Shown one piece after another: positions 25,865-34,941 of a DNA stretch of 64,000 bases; positions within the stretch are counted from its first letter, which is position 1; each line of letters starts with the position of its first letter. A program made the translations under genes and the position numbers. Origin of the DNA: Betaproteobacteria bacterium (lineage in GTDB: Bacteria > Pseudomonadota > Gammaproteobacteria > Burkholderiales > SG8-41); the NCBI GenBank assembly GCA_900299145.1, contig OMIN01000087.1, forward strand, positions 1-64,000. Reading direction: 5' to 3'. The notes beneath the pieces are model-generated. The model made no database searches. It was given only the letters and a program-made list of their open reading frames with translations, and had not been told where the DNA came from.

Positions 25865-26446
25865 CTAATAGGGATATCCCTCAAGCCTCGGCGAGTTGCG
25901 TTTGTAATCGTGCGGCTTGCCGAACTCATCGCCTATCGGCATTTTGACCTTCGGAAGATTCTCCCTGTTGAGCACCATATCTTCCGGGATCACGTTATTG
26001 AGAAATAACAGATAGGCCGTCAGTGAGTAGACCTCGTTGGGTGTCAACGTCCCTTCCAGACCCAAAGGCATGCCACGGTTAATGTAATCCCACACCACCG
26101 TCGCATAGGGCGAGCGCAAGGGCAGGATGCGCTCCTTCTTCCAGACCGGAAGTTCCGGCGCCAGCTTTGATCTTAACTGGGGCGCCATGCCACCCAAACC
26201 GGTTACACCGTGGCAGCCAACGCACGCTTTTTGCACGTAAAGCTGTGCACCTTCCTTGGCGTTACCGTTGCCAGCCGGAAGCTCGTCGCCCGTGTGGCTG
26301 ATCGAGATATCCATGCGGCGCAGCTCCTCCGCAGTCGGTGTGCGGCCCACGCCATAGGTGGGTGACTGCGCAATCGCCGGGCTTCCGAGCAGCCCGGCCA
26401 GCGCCAGTGAGGCCGCAGCAAGTTTCGATAATTTACGCGAGGCCAT
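25865..26446 (-). CDS. small cytochrome c subunit of SoxCD/SorAB-type sulfite dehydrogenase
   Basis: A 193-residue secreted mono-haem cytochrome. Signal peptide about 1-26 (ending SPAIAQ). CVGCH is at 75-79; the likely axial Met is in RGMPLG. GTLTPNEVYSLTAYLLFLN is typical of SoxD/SorB. Classic SoxD is about twice as long and di-haem, so this is a short form. Its start overlaps the end of the SoxC-like gene by 14 bp, so the two are co-translated and probably form the periplasmic Mo-haem complex. Confidence 0.8.
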   Translation of the reverse strand: MASRKLSKLAAASLALAGLLGSPAIAQSPTYGVGRTPTAEELRRMDISISHTGDELPAGNGNAKEGAQLYVQKACVGCHGVTGLGGMAPQLRSKLAPELPVWKKERILPLRSPYATVVWDYINRGMPLGLEGTLTPNEVYSLTAYLLFLNNVIPEDMVLNRENLPKVKMPIGDEFGKPHDYKRNSPRLEGYPY

Positions 26447-27758
26447 TAGTCACCTTCCCGTCTTTTGCGATTTTCCATGGCATCACACTGTTGTCCAGCC
26501 CCGGCACGCGGTAATCGCGCACTACGGGCACTTTCCACCAGCCGGCGATTTCCTCGCGTAGCGCCTGCCGTTGCCCGATCTCGTCGATACAACGCGACAT
26601 GATTGTGGTCTCGGAACCATCCCATTTCCAGGGCAAGGCGAAGCGAACGTGCGCCATGCGCTGAGGTGGGTTCTTGAACTCGGCACGTTGCCATTTCTTG
26701 CCGCCATCGGTGGAGACTTCCACAGTCTTGACAGCGCCGCCGCCGGACCAGGCCAGCCCGCTGATCTCATAGAGGCCGGGGCCGGGCAGTTGCTGAGTTC
26801 CGGACGGAAAGGTAATGACCGACTTCGGACCGATGATTTCGCCGAGCGCAAGCTCTTTGTCCCCGGGGCGCAGATGGCCGTATTCGTTATAGTTCATCAG
26901 GAACTTATCGACGATCTTGATACGGCGCAGGAACTTGGTGTGGTAGATGCCCTCCCAACCCGGAACCATCAGGCGCACGGGAAAGCCCTGCTGCGGACGC
27001 AGCGCTTCGCCGTTCTGACCGTAGGCGATAATGCAATCCTCCATGCCTTTGTCGAGCGGTATGCTGGAGGCGCCCTTGATTTCCTCGGCGCCTTCAGCCA
27101 CAAACCATTTCGCATTGCCTTTCACACCGCATTCCTTGAGCAGCGTGGACATCAACACGCCAGTCCATTCGGAACAGCTCGTCATGCCGTGCGTATCCTG
27201 CACGTTGGGCTGTTTGCCGTTGTGCCGGTTGCCCGCACATTCGATGAAATGCAAGCGTGTCACCGAAGGGAAGCGCCGCAAGTCGTCCATGGTGAGCGTC
27301 AGGGGCCGATCCACCAGGCCGTGTATCGTCAGCGTGTGCTTGGCAGGGTCAATATCCGGCAGGAAGGAGCCGCGGGTCGTCGCGATGTAGTGCAGTGACG
27401 ACGGCGTGATCACGCCCACCGAATCCTGCAGCGGTGACGCCACGTGAAACACCTTGCCAAATACATCGGGTGACGGCCTGCCGCCGATCGGGTGCTGCAC
27501 GCGCACGGACTTCACAAACTTGGAGCGAACGCCGTATTCGATCTGCTCCTTGCTGCCGTGAATCATCGGATACGCGTTCTTGCTATCCGGCATCACGGCG
27601 CCATGGTGATCATGCTGCGCTTGGGCTTTGCCCACGGCACCCAGAGCAACGCTACCCGCTAATGCCGCACCAGTCTTAAATAAATCCCTGCGGCTTTTTT
27701 GTTTTGAATTTTGTCTTGAATCCGGTTTTGCTTCCTGCTTCGAATCTTTGGTATCCAT
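26433..27758 (-). CDS. soxC: SoxC-like sulfite dehydrogenase molybdenum subunit
   Basis: A 441-residue Tat-exported sulfite-oxidase-family enzyme. Twin-arginine motif SRRDLFKTG at 22-30. A molybdopterin domain has the Mo-ligand Cys174 in FIECAGNRHN and CSEWTGV; a C-terminal Ig-like dimerisation domain contains VEVSTDGGKKWQRAEF. SoxC/SorA oxidise sulfite or sulfane sulfur and pass electrons to a cytochrome c, here the overlapping downstream gene. No other sox genes are in the window, so a stand-alone sulfite-oxidising role is more likely than a full Sox system. GGAGG six bases before the ATG at 27758 fixes the start; the 10-codon extension is not needed. Confidence 0.87.
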   Translation of the reverse strand: MDTKDSKQEAKPDSRQNSKQKSRRDLFKTGAALAGSVALGAVGKAQAQHDHHGAVMPDSKNAYPMIHGSKEQIEYGVRSKFVKSVRVQHPIGGRPSPDVFGKVFHVASPLQDSVGVITPSSLHYIATTRGSFLPDIDPAKHTLTIHGLVDRPLTLTMDDLRRFPSVTRLHFIECAGNRHNGKQPNVQDTHGMTSCSEWTGVLMSTLLKECGVKGNAKWFVAEGAEEIKGASSIPLDKGMEDCIIAYGQNGEALRPQQGFPVRLMVPGWEGIYHTKFLRRIKIVDKFLMNYNEYGHLRPGDKELALGEIIGPKSVITFPSGTQQLPGPGLYEISGLAWSGGGAVKTVEVSTDGGKKWQRAEFKNPPQRMAHVRFALPWKWDGSETTIMSRCIDEIGQRQALREEIAGWWKVPVVRDYRVPGLDNSVMPWKIAKDGKVTNGLA

Positions 27759-27963
27759 GGGATCCTCCTTCGAATGTGGTGTTCGCAATCAATAAGACAG
27801 CGGCATCGTGTCCCCGCGGCCCGCAGTATATGCCGACTTGCCGAGTCTGGCGAGACGCAGAATCAACATTCTATGATATGGACTGCAAGGCATTGGGGCT
27901 TTTGGATTCCACGCTCCCGGTCCGAATTCCCCTCACGTCACCGCCCCGTCACCAATGACAACT

Positions 27964-30276
27964 TTATTTCACAACATCAGTACCGGCATCAATCGACGGA
28001 TACCGTGCCGGCTTTGAGGTGGCGCCAGTCAGCGGCGATCCCAGGGCCGCCCGCACCCGTTCCGGCGTCAATGGCAGTTCGCGGATACGCCGGCCGGTCG
28101 CAGCAGCGAACGCATTGGCAATGGCGGCCGCCGTCGGCCCTTGCGAGGCCTCGCCCGCGCCGAGCGACCGTTCGTTCGGCCGGTTAAGAAGCACCGTCTC
28201 GACCTTGGGCACGTCCGGCATGGTAAGAATCGGATAGTTCCACCAGTCTTCCGACAAAATGCCATTGCGGTCGAACCGCACCTGCTCCATCAGAGTCCAG
28301 CTCATCGACTGGACGACACCGCCCTCGATCTGGTTGATCAAGCCGTCCGGGTTGATAATCTGCCCGGCATCGGCCGCCGCCCAGATGCGCGGCACCTTGA
28401 CCACGCCGGTTCTGGGATTCACTTCAACTTCGGCAATCACCGCGTTGTAAGTCGCCACCGTCTTGTAACGCGCATAGCCGATGCCGCGACCGCGCAATAC
28501 GTTGCTGGCGTTACCCCGGCCGTCGCTTCTTTGGTAACTTTCACCCGGCTTCCAATTGGCAGCCTTTGCCACGGCCTCAATAACCGCACGCTCGCGCTCG
28601 TCCTTCACGTGCGCGAGACGGAACGCCACGGGGTCAATGCCCGCGGCGGCGGCCAACTCGTCCATGAAGGACTCGATGGCAAACACGTTGGCGTAAGCGC
28701 CCAGTGTACGCATCGCCGAGGTGCGCACCGGTTGCTCCATAATCAGGTGGTGTGTGGTGCGCTGGCGCGGAAAATCGTAGCGCGTGATGGCGTTGCGGTC
28801 GCCCGCACCGTTGGGTTGCGCGGCATGGCGAGCAGGCCCTGGCTTCTTCGCATCGGCGAGGTACCAACTGCCGAGCAGATTGATGCCGTCGGGGTCACCC
28901 GGCCGCAGGTTGTGGCTCTGGCTCCACACATCAAAGGCCCAGTCGACCACGCGTCCGCCGGAGACCGCGCCTTTCACTTTCATGGTCATGGCGGCGCCGT
29001 AGGGCTCCCACTTGAACTCGTCGTCCCGCATCCACTGCAGCCGCACCGGCCGCCCTTGCACGGCGCGCGCCAGCAACGCCACGTCGAAGGCAACGTCGTC
29101 GGCGCCATTATGCCCGTAGCAACCGGCGCCCTCGGCATGGATGCAGCGGATGTCGCGCGGCTGCATGCCGAGCGCTCTGGCCATAGTGGCGCGCAGCGGA
29201 TAGACGCCCTGACTGTGCGTCCAGACCGTCAGCTTGCCGTCCTTGAACTCCGCCAGCGCGCAGGACGGCGCAATCGCCGCATGAGCCTGATAGGGCCGGC
29301 GATAGGTCGCTTCCAGCACCTTGGCGTCGGCAGGTACAGGGGCGTCCTTCTCGCTGATTACCCTCGTTTCGCTGCGCAGCGCCATCAACTGGTCGTACAG
29401 GTTCGCCGGATCCGGCAGCGCCGGGCCGCCCGACCACCGGGCGGTTTCGATCAACACCAACCGCGCATTGATGGCCTGCTCCTCGCGCCGCGCCACCACC
29501 CCGAGAAAGCTGCCGTCACGCACCACCGCGACAACGCCCGGCATCGCCTTGACTCTCGCCTCGTCTACACTGTCAAGCTTGGCGCCATAGCGTGGCGGAC
29601 GCACTATGCGGCCATGCAGCATTCCCGGCAGCCGCACGTCCTGCACAAAGGCCGCAGCGCCCGTCATCTTGCCCGGAATGTCGATACGCGGCACGGACTT
29701 ACCCACAATCCTGTGCTGTGCAGGGGGCTTCGGTGGCGCCTTGGCAGTGGCCTCGCGTTTCAAGTCTACCGTCGCGGCCAGTTCGCCGTAGCTGACTTTG
29801 CGCCCATCTGGTGCTGCGATGACCCCATCCGCGACCTTGAGCGTGTTCGCGGCAACGCCGAGTTTCGCGGCAGCCAGTTCTACGAGCATGGCGCGCACTT
29901 CGGCGCCCGCCATGCGTAGCGCCGTACCACTTTGCTCAACGGACTGGCTGCCGGCGGTCTGCCCCTCATTCGGCGTACGCCCGGTGTCGCCCGAAATCAT
30001 GGTGACGCTCGCGAGCGGTACGTCAAGTTCCTCGGCGGCAATCTGCGCGAGTGCCGTCACGATGCCCTGCCCCAGCTCAACCTTACCGGTAAACACGGTA
30101 ACGCTGCCATCGGCATTGATGCGCAGCCAGGCATCTAGTGAGCGGTTGGTATGCAGGCTGCCGGGCAACTGCGCTGGCGCCTGCCCGTTAAGCAACTTTG
30201 GCGCAAGGCTGAACGATAGTACGATGCCACCGAGGGCGGCGTTAAATTCGCGGCGTGACAGGCGAGGTGCGTTCAT
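27964..30276 (-). CDS. Tat-exported molybdenum hydroxylase large subunit (IorB-like)
   Basis: A 770-residue xanthine-oxidase-family molybdopterin subunit of the isoquinoline 1-oxidoreductase beta / aldehyde dehydrogenase type. A twin-arginine N-terminus (LSRREFNAALGG, 6-17) marks export. ITGKVELGQG-type sequence (VFTGKVELGQGIVTAL), AEGAGCYGHNGADD and the C-terminal GAGEASQGPTAAAIANA (active-site Glu region) are present. It hydroxylates N-heterocycles or oxidises aldehydes in the periplasm. Its ATG at 30276 overlaps the [2Fe-2S] subunit stop by 4 bp; AAGG lies upstream. Substrate unknown. Confidence 0.87.
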   Translation of the reverse strand: MNAPRLSRREFNAALGGIVLSFSLAPKLLNGQAPAQLPGSLHTNRSLDAWLRINADGSVTVFTGKVELGQGIVTALAQIAAEELDVPLASVTMISGDTGRTPNEGQTAGSQSVEQSGTALRMAGAEVRAMLVELAAAKLGVAANTLKVADGVIAAPDGRKVSYGELAATVDLKREATAKAPPKPPAQHRIVGKSVPRIDIPGKMTGAAAFVQDVRLPGMLHGRIVRPPRYGAKLDSVDEARVKAMPGVVAVVRDGSFLGVVARREEQAINARLVLIETARWSGGPALPDPANLYDQLMALRSETRVISEKDAPVPADAKVLEATYRRPYQAHAAIAPSCALAEFKDGKLTVWTHSQGVYPLRATMARALGMQPRDIRCIHAEGAGCYGHNGADDVAFDVALLARAVQGRPVRLQWMRDDEFKWEPYGAAMTMKVKGAVSGGRVVDWAFDVWSQSHNLRPGDPDGINLLGSWYLADAKKPGPARHAAQPNGAGDRNAITRYDFPRQRTTHHLIMEQPVRTSAMRTLGAYANVFAIESFMDELAAAAGIDPVAFRLAHVKDERERAVIEAVAKAANWKPGESYQRSDGRGNASNVLRGRGIGYARYKTVATYNAVIAEVEVNPRTGVVKVPRIWAAADAGQIINPDGLINQIEGGVVQSMSWTLMEQVRFDRNGILSEDWWNYPILTMPDVPKVETVLLNRPNERSLGAGEASQGPTAAAIANAFAAATGRRIRELPLTPERVRAALGSPLTGATSKPARYPSIDAGTDVVK

Positions 30277-30746
30277 AGCGAGACCTTCACGTTCTGTTTC
30301 ACGGCACGCAGCACGGCACGGATAATGCGGTTGTGAGTGCCGCAACGGCACAAATTGTCAGCCAGCGCTGCCTTTATTTCGGCTTCCCGCGGTTGCGGAT
30401 TGCGTATCAACAAATCGGCCGCCGTCATGATCATGCCGCTTGCACAATAGCCGCATTGCGCCGCCTGCTCATCGATAAAGGCCTGCTGCAGCGGGTGCGG
30501 CTTGTCGAGCGTGCCGAGCCCTTCCAGCGTAGTCACGTCGTTTCCCTCGATGGAACCGACTGGCGTCACGCAGGAACGTCTTACAGCGCCGTTGACCAAA
30601 ACCGTGCAGGCGCCACATTGCGTCATGCCGCAGCCGTACTTCGCGCCATTCAGTTCAAGATCGTTGCGCAGTACGTAGAGCAGCGGCGTGTCCGGCTCAG
30701 CATCGATTGAGCGAGTCACACCGTTAACCTTCAGATTGATGCCCAT
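30273..30746 (-). CDS. [2Fe-2S] subunit of molybdenum hydroxylase (IorA-like)
   Basis: 157 residues. The plant-type [2Fe-2S] cluster cysteines are 39, 44, 47 and 59 (CGMTQCGAC and RRSC). The second cluster is at Cys98, 101, 133 and 135 (CGYC and CRC). It carries electrons from the IorB-like subunit. It has no signal of its own and would be co-exported on the partner's Tat signal. AAGGA nine bases upstream supports the ATG at 30746; the upstream extension is unsupported. No cytochrome subunit lies immediately downstream; the SoxD-like gene is 1.5 kb further on. Confidence 0.9.
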   Translation of the reverse strand: MGINLKVNGVTRSIDAEPDTPLLYVLRNDLELNGAKYGCGMTQCGACTVLVNGAVRRSCVTPVGSIEGNDVTTLEGLGTLDKPHPLQQAFIDEQAAQCGYCASGMIMTAADLLIRNPQPREAEIKAALADNLCRCGTHNRIIRAVLRAVKQNVKVSL

Positions 30747-30957
30747 GCCAGATATCCTTGATGAAGGCGGCACATGTCGCGCCGGTTTTTGTTGAATGAG
30801 TCTGTTTTACGTCAGTGAATAGTATCGCGCGAGGCCCCTAAAATGCCATCGGCACTTCCGCCGGACTAAGCACAACGCGTTTTAGCGGTACCGTTGTCGC
30901 GGCTTGACTGGCACAATGATTCGCGCAATGGGCAAATCGCGCACGATAAAAATAATT

Positions 30958-30974
30958 AATGAAAACAATTACTT
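30958..30974 (-). repeat. AT-rich dispersed motif, copy 8 (over Bug stop)
   Basis: Read on the minus strand: AAGTAATTGTTTTCATT, two mismatches, followed by AATTATTTTTAT. It covers the last Lys codon and the TAA stop of Bug 5. Confidence 0.7.
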
Positions 30975-31949
30975 AGCCAATCCAAGCTCCACCAGCACTG
31001 CGCGCAACTCCTGCTGCTGCGCATCCAGAAAACGCCGCGTTTCCGCGCTGTTCATGTACACCGGATCTTGCAGCAGTCGAAGTGCTTCGTTGCGCCATTC
31101 CGGTGTTTGTGTAAGGCGGGAGAATACGTCATCCCAATACGCGATCTGTGCAGCGCTCATGCCTTTAGGGCCGACCACGCCGCGCCAGTTGGCATAGATG
31201 GAATCGTAGCCCTGTTCCTTCCACGTCGGCACATCGGCGAACGCCCCGCTCAAGCGGCGCGGGCCGGAGACAGCGATACCGCGTAACTTGCCGCCCTGTA
31301 TGTGCGCAATCTGGCTCGCCGCGCTGGTGACCATCACATCGACGTGGCCGCCCATCACGCCCGCAATGGATTCGTTGGCGCCCGCGACCACCACCACGCG
31401 CAGTTTCTTGATATCCACGCCGGCGGTTTTCAGGGCCAGCACCGTTGCCAGATGGTTGGAGCCCGCCAGCGCGGTGGACAGGCTGATGCTGACTGCGCCG
31501 GGGTCTTTACGCAGGCGCTCGACGAAATCACGGCCGGATTTGATACCGGAGTCCGCGCGCACCGCAAAGCCGACATACTCGTTGAACAAATGCGCGAGCG
31601 GCGTCATCTCGGTGTGCGGAATCTGCCCGGCGATCATCATCGGACCGGTGATCATGGGTTGCAGACTTAGCGCGATGTAATGTGCGTCACCCGGGTGCTG
31701 GTTAAGATACACGTAACTCAACGAACTGCCGCCGCCGGTCTTATTGACCACACTGCTTGCGAAATCCAGCCCCAGCTTTTCGCGCATCAGCTTTTGCAAC
31801 TGCCGCGCCGTGAGATCGGCGCCGCCGCCTGCCGCAGAACCGACAATGATTTCGACGTTGCGCGTGGGCTTCCAGCCTTGCGCAAGCACCACGCCAGTGC
31901 AGGCTGCCAGTATCAAACCCGCGGCGATGCTTCGTGCGTAGCGCTTCAT
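30969..31949 (-). CDS. Bug/TctC-family periplasmic binding protein 5
   Basis: 326 residues with signal peptide about 1-24 (ending GVVLAQ). It is a divergent Bug: RNVEIIVGSAAGGGADLTAR, VNKTGGGSS (instead of D-N-R-x-G), GVDIKKLRVVVVAGANES, and a C-terminus ending LGLAK. The changed carboxylate-pinning loops suggest a different ligand from the other eight. GAGAGG five bases upstream supports ATG 31949; the 26-codon extension is rejected. Confidence 0.82.
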   Translation of the reverse strand: MKRYARSIAAGLILAACTGVVLAQGWKPTRNVEIIVGSAAGGGADLTARQLQKLMREKLGLDFASSVVNKTGGGSSLSYVYLNQHPGDAHYIALSLQPMITGPMMIAGQIPHTEMTPLAHLFNEYVGFAVRADSGIKSGRDFVERLRKDPGAVSISLSTALAGSNHLATVLALKTAGVDIKKLRVVVVAGANESIAGVMGGHVDVMVTSAASQIAHIQGGKLRGIAVSGPRRLSGAFADVPTWKEQGYDSIYANWRGVVGPKGMSAAQIAYWDDVFSRLTQTPEWRNEALRLLQDPVYMNSAETRRFLDAQQQELRAVLVELGLAK

Positions 31950-32101
31950 GCCGGCCTCTCTGAAAAGCGATTCGCGCAAATTGTAGCATCGCATCACTTC
32001 CATTCGATTGACACCGCGCCGCGCCACTCGCTAAGATGAATTGCCGCCCCATCAACCGATCAACTGTTTACCGATTACTGTTCACCGTTCATCAGCCCCC
32101 C

Positions 32102-33325
32102 ATGCCGCTGCTCCTCAACAACCGCGAAGTCGCCGCCGCCTTGCAGGCGGGCGAGTACGTCGATGCGATGGCAGAGGCTTTTCGTGAACTGGGCGCCGGA
32201 CGCGCGGTGAATTCGCTGCGCGTGGATGCGTGTGTGCCGTTAGACAGCTACACACCCGCGCTGAAACAATCGACCGAGGCGCACATCGCCGCGCTACCGC
32301 TCGACGCCGATCCGGTCGCCGCACCCGCGACGCTGGCCGCTGCCAAGCAAGCGGGCGACACCACGTATCGCCTGAAAACCATCACCGGCGGTTATCCGGC
32401 CTGCGGCATGATGGCCGTGCGCATATCCACGCATTTCGACACGCAGACGCAACTCGACGGCATGCTACGGCGGGTGAAGCTGCCGCTCGCGCCAGGCTGG
32501 CAGTTCATGAGCATGGTAGTGCTGCTGTCGCTGGAAACCGGCGAGGTGCTGGGCATGCTGCCGGATTCGCACATTCAGAAAATGCGCGTGGGCGGCACCA
32601 CCGCGCTCGGCGTCAAATTGCTGGCGCGGCCCGGTGTGGACACCGCCGGCGTGCTGGGCAGCGGCGCCCAGGCCGAGGCCGCGCTGGAATGCACGGCCGC
32701 CGTGGCCCCGTTAAAGCGCGTGAAAATTTTCAGTCCCACGCGCGAAAATCGCGAACGTTACGCGCGCACCATGAGCGAGCGTTTGGGTATTTCAGTCACC
32801 GCCGTCGATACGCCGGAAAAGGTGTTCGACGGCGCGGGCATTGTGCTCGCTGCGACCAGTTCGTACGAGCCCGTTTATAGACGCGAATGGCTGCAACCGG
32901 GCATGCATCTGGGCATCGGCACGCTGCTGGAAGACGACGCGCTGACCTTTGCCGCCAGCCGTTTCATCGCGGTGAGCATCAAGCCTTTCGGCGGCAGCAG
33001 CGATTTTGTTCAAAACTATGTGGCGGGCGAAAAGAAAGGTCCCACAGGGCTTACGTTTGGCCAACTCATCAACCGCAAGGCCAAGGCATTCGATTGGGAT
33101 TCGATGGTGGAGCTGGGGGAGCTGCTCAGCGGCCGCGAAAAAGGAATGGGAAAAGAAACGGGATTGGGCCGCCAAAGCGCCGAAGAAATCACGCATCACA
33201 TCAACAACAACGGCTGCGGCATGCAGTTTGCCGCCGCCGGCGCGCGCATCCTCGCCAACGCGCGGCGCATGGGGCTGGGCGTGGAACTGCCCGGCGATTA
33301 TTTTCTGCAAAAAGAACACACCTGA
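32102..33325 (+). CDS. ornithine cyclodeaminase / mu-crystallin family protein
   Basis: 407 residues, longer than typical ornithine cyclodeaminases (about 330-350), with inserts near residues 70-95 and at the C-terminus. The family core is present: RISTHF, LLSLETGEVLGMLPDSHIQKMRVGGTTALGVKLLARP, the Rossmann GVLGSGAQAEAALE, and GIGTLLEDD. Relatives make proline from ornithine or reduce imines with NAD(P)H. I use ATG 32102 (MPLLLNN), since the 22-codon extension is not protein-like. It is followed after 17 bp by Bug 6, so uptake and metabolism may be linked. Confidence 0.83.
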   Translation: MPLLLNNREVAAALQAGEYVDAMAEAFRELGAGRAVNSLRVDACVPLDSYTPALKQSTEAHIAALPLDADPVAAPATLAAAKQAGDTTYRLKTITGGYPACGMMAVRISTHFDTQTQLDGMLRRVKLPLAPGWQFMSMVVLLSLETGEVLGMLPDSHIQKMRVGGTTALGVKLLARPGVDTAGVLGSGAQAEAALECTAAVAPLKRVKIFSPTRENRERYARTMSERLGISVTAVDTPEKVFDGAGIVLAATSSYEPVYRREWLQPGMHLGIGTLLEDDALTFAASRFIAVSIKPFGGSSDFVQNYVAGEKKGPTGLTFGQLINRKAKAFDWDSMVELGELLSGREKGMGKETGLGRQSAEEITHHINNNGCGMQFAAAGARILANARRMGLGVELPGDYFLQKEHT

Positions 33326-33342
33326 ACCGGCGGGAGCCTGCC

Positions 33343-34308
33343 ATGCGCGTGCCACTGAGTTGTGCCGTTTTGCTGCACCTGCTTTTGATCGCATGGACAG
33401 CGGGCGCGCAAGGTTATCCCGCTAAAGCCCTACGCATCGTGGTGCCATTTCCGGCGGGTGGCGGCGTCGACGCCACGGCGCGCGTGGTCGGCCAAAAACT
33501 GTCGCAGCAGCTTGGCCAGACCATCACCATAGACAACCGGCCCGGCGCTGCGGGTACCATCGGTGCGGATCACGTGGCCAAATCCTCGCCGGATGGTTAC
33601 ACGTTGCTGGTGGCCGGGCCGGGTTCAATTTCCGTGGCTACGCTGGTGTTCAGCAAGCTCCCCTATGTGCCGGCGCGCGATCTCGCGCCGGTGAGCATGC
33701 TGGTCACAATGCCTTATATATTGGTAACCCATCCGTCGATCCCTGCGCGCAACGCACGCGAGCTGATCGCGCTGGCCCGGGCCAATCCCGGGAAATTGAA
33801 CATGGCTTCCGGCGGCGCCGGCACAGGCCAGCATCTCGCTGGCGAGCAGTTCAAATTTATCAGTAAAATCAATATGTTACATATTCCCTACAAAGGCACT
33901 GCGCCGGCCATTGCGGACATCATGGGCGGCCACGCTGATCTCACGTTTTCCGATCCATCAGTGTTGCCGCAACTCAACACCGGCAAGCTGAAGGCCATCG
34001 GTGTTTCCGGCAAGGCGCGTTACGAGCCGCTGCCCACAGTGCCCGTCATAGCCGACAGCGGCCTGCCCGGCTTTGATGCCATCAACTGGTATCCGATGAT
34101 GGCGCCCGCCGCCACGCCCAAAGACAACATCACCAAACTGAACGCAGAAGTGCTCAAAGCCCTGAATGACGCCAACGTGCGCGAACGCCTGATGGCGCAA
34201 GGGTTAATTCCCGCCCCCGGCTCGCCCGAGCAACTTGGCCAGTTCATCCGCGATGACACCCGGCGCTGGGAGCCGATCATCAAGGCCACCGGCGTCAGGC
34301 TGGATTAG
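33343..34308 (+). CDS. Bug/TctC-family periplasmic binding protein 6
   Basis: 321 residues: signal peptide about 1-23 (ending WTAGAQG), YPAKALRIVVPFPAGGGVDA, DNRPGAAGT, SPDGYTLL, GGAGTGQHLAGE, LHIPYKGT, IIKATGVRLD. GGGAG at seven-base spacing precedes the ATG at 33343. The open frame extends upstream to 32887 through the cyclodeaminase gene, but that part is antiphase shadow. Likely co-transcribed with the cyclodeaminase homologue. Confidence 0.87.
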   Translation: MRVPLSCAVLLHLLLIAWTAGAQGYPAKALRIVVPFPAGGGVDATARVVGQKLSQQLGQTITIDNRPGAAGTIGADHVAKSSPDGYTLLVAGPGSISVATLVFSKLPYVPARDLAPVSMLVTMPYILVTHPSIPARNARELIALARANPGKLNMASGGAGTGQHLAGEQFKFISKINMLHIPYKGTAPAIADIMGGHADLTFSDPSVLPQLNTGKLKAIGVSGKARYEPLPTVPVIADSGLPGFDAINWYPMMAPAATPKDNITKLNAEVLKALNDANVRERLMAQGLIPAPGSPEQLGQFIRDDTRRWEPIIKATGVRLD

Positions 34309-34392
34309 CCTCACTGCAAGTGCGGTTGCCTGCCCCGGCGCATGCAGGTAACCTTGGCGTCCCCAACAACCTTCATAACAGGAGAAACCCCA

Positions 34393-34851
34393 ATGTCCGT
34401 GCAAGTAGGCGCAGCCGCGCCGGATTTCACACTTGCCTCGCACGCCGGAGCCACGGTGTCGCTGGCGAGTTTCAAGGGTCGAAAGACCATCGTTTCGTTT
34501 CTGCCGTTCGCTTTCACCGGCGGATGAAAGAACCAAGTATCCGGGTTCCGTGAGAACTACGAAAAATTCAAAGCAATGAATGTTGAAATCCTGCAAATCA
34601 GCGCCGACACCGTGCCCAGCCTCAAGGCATGGGCCGACTCGTTGGGGGGCATACCCTTCCCGCTGCTGTCGGACTACTGGCCGCATGCCGCGGTCGGCAA
34701 GGCCTATGGCGTGCTGAACGAAGAAAAGGGTTTCGACAAGCGCTCGGCCTATGTGCTCGACGAAAAAGGCGTGGTGCGCTATGCCAAGCTGTATGACCCC
34801 GGCACGATTCCGACGAGCGACGAACTGCTGGCGGAGTTGAAAAAGATCTGA
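34393..34851 (+). CDS. AhpE-like peroxiredoxin with TGA (selenocysteine) at catalytic position
   Basis: A 152-residue AhpE/BCP-type peroxiredoxin if the in-frame TGA at 34525-34527 is read through. The peroxiredoxin motif PxxxTxxC appears as P38-F-A-F-T42-G-G-(TGA)45, so the TGA replaces the peroxidatic Cys; M. tuberculosis AhpE uses Cys45. The frame continues with KNQVSGFRENYEKF, FPLLSDYWPHAAVGKAYGV and RSAYVLDEKGVVRYAKL to TGA at 34849. No cysteine occurs anywhere else, so this is a 1-Sec enzyme needing an external thiol. A hairpin fitting bSECIS lies at 34544-34558. GGAG is eight bases before the ATG and a strong terminator follows. Read as a normal stop, it would be split into a 44-residue stub and a tail. 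Confidence 0.88.
34544..34558 (+). promoter_or_regulatory. candidate bacterial SECIS hairpin
   Basis: GGTTC (34544-34548) pairs with GAACT (34554-34558) around a five-base loop CGTGA. The loop begins 21 bases after the TGA and has G at its second position, matching the bSECIS rules of a short stem, G in the first two loop bases and 16-37 base spacing. A competing hairpin (34530-34534 with 34544-34548) uses the same bases. SelB binding is inferred. Confidence 0.55.
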
Positions 34852-34867
34852 TGCTGGTTTAAGCCTC

Positions 34868-34901
34868 TGGCCGGCCGCTTGACAGGGCCGGCCATTTTTT
34901 T
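34868..34901 (+). terminator. strong intrinsic terminator after peroxiredoxin
   Basis: TGGCCGGCC and GGCCGGCCA form a 9-bp GC-rich stem with a 9-base loop, followed by seven T. It is 17 bp past the peroxiredoxin stop, so transcription of that gene ends here and the D-aminoacylase needs its own promoter. Confidence 0.92.
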
Positions 34902-34941
34902 CTGCCGCATTGTCCAGACAACCTATTCGAAAGGATGCGCC

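Noticed and set aside
28141-29919. 592-codon open frame antisense to the molybdenum hydroxylase gene
   Set aside because: Arg/His-rich shadow of the third-position GC bias; no start signal or motifs.
33862-33878. AGTAAAATCAATATGTT in Bug 6, resembling the AT-rich motif on the minus strand
   Set aside because: Four mismatches of 17, and explained by the codons for S-K-I-N-M in a conserved part of the protein.
34530-34548. Alternative hairpin GAACC/GGTTC just after the TGA as the SECIS
   Set aside because: Its loop starts only 7 bases after the TGA, too close for bSECIS spacing; the 34544-34558 hairpin fits better.
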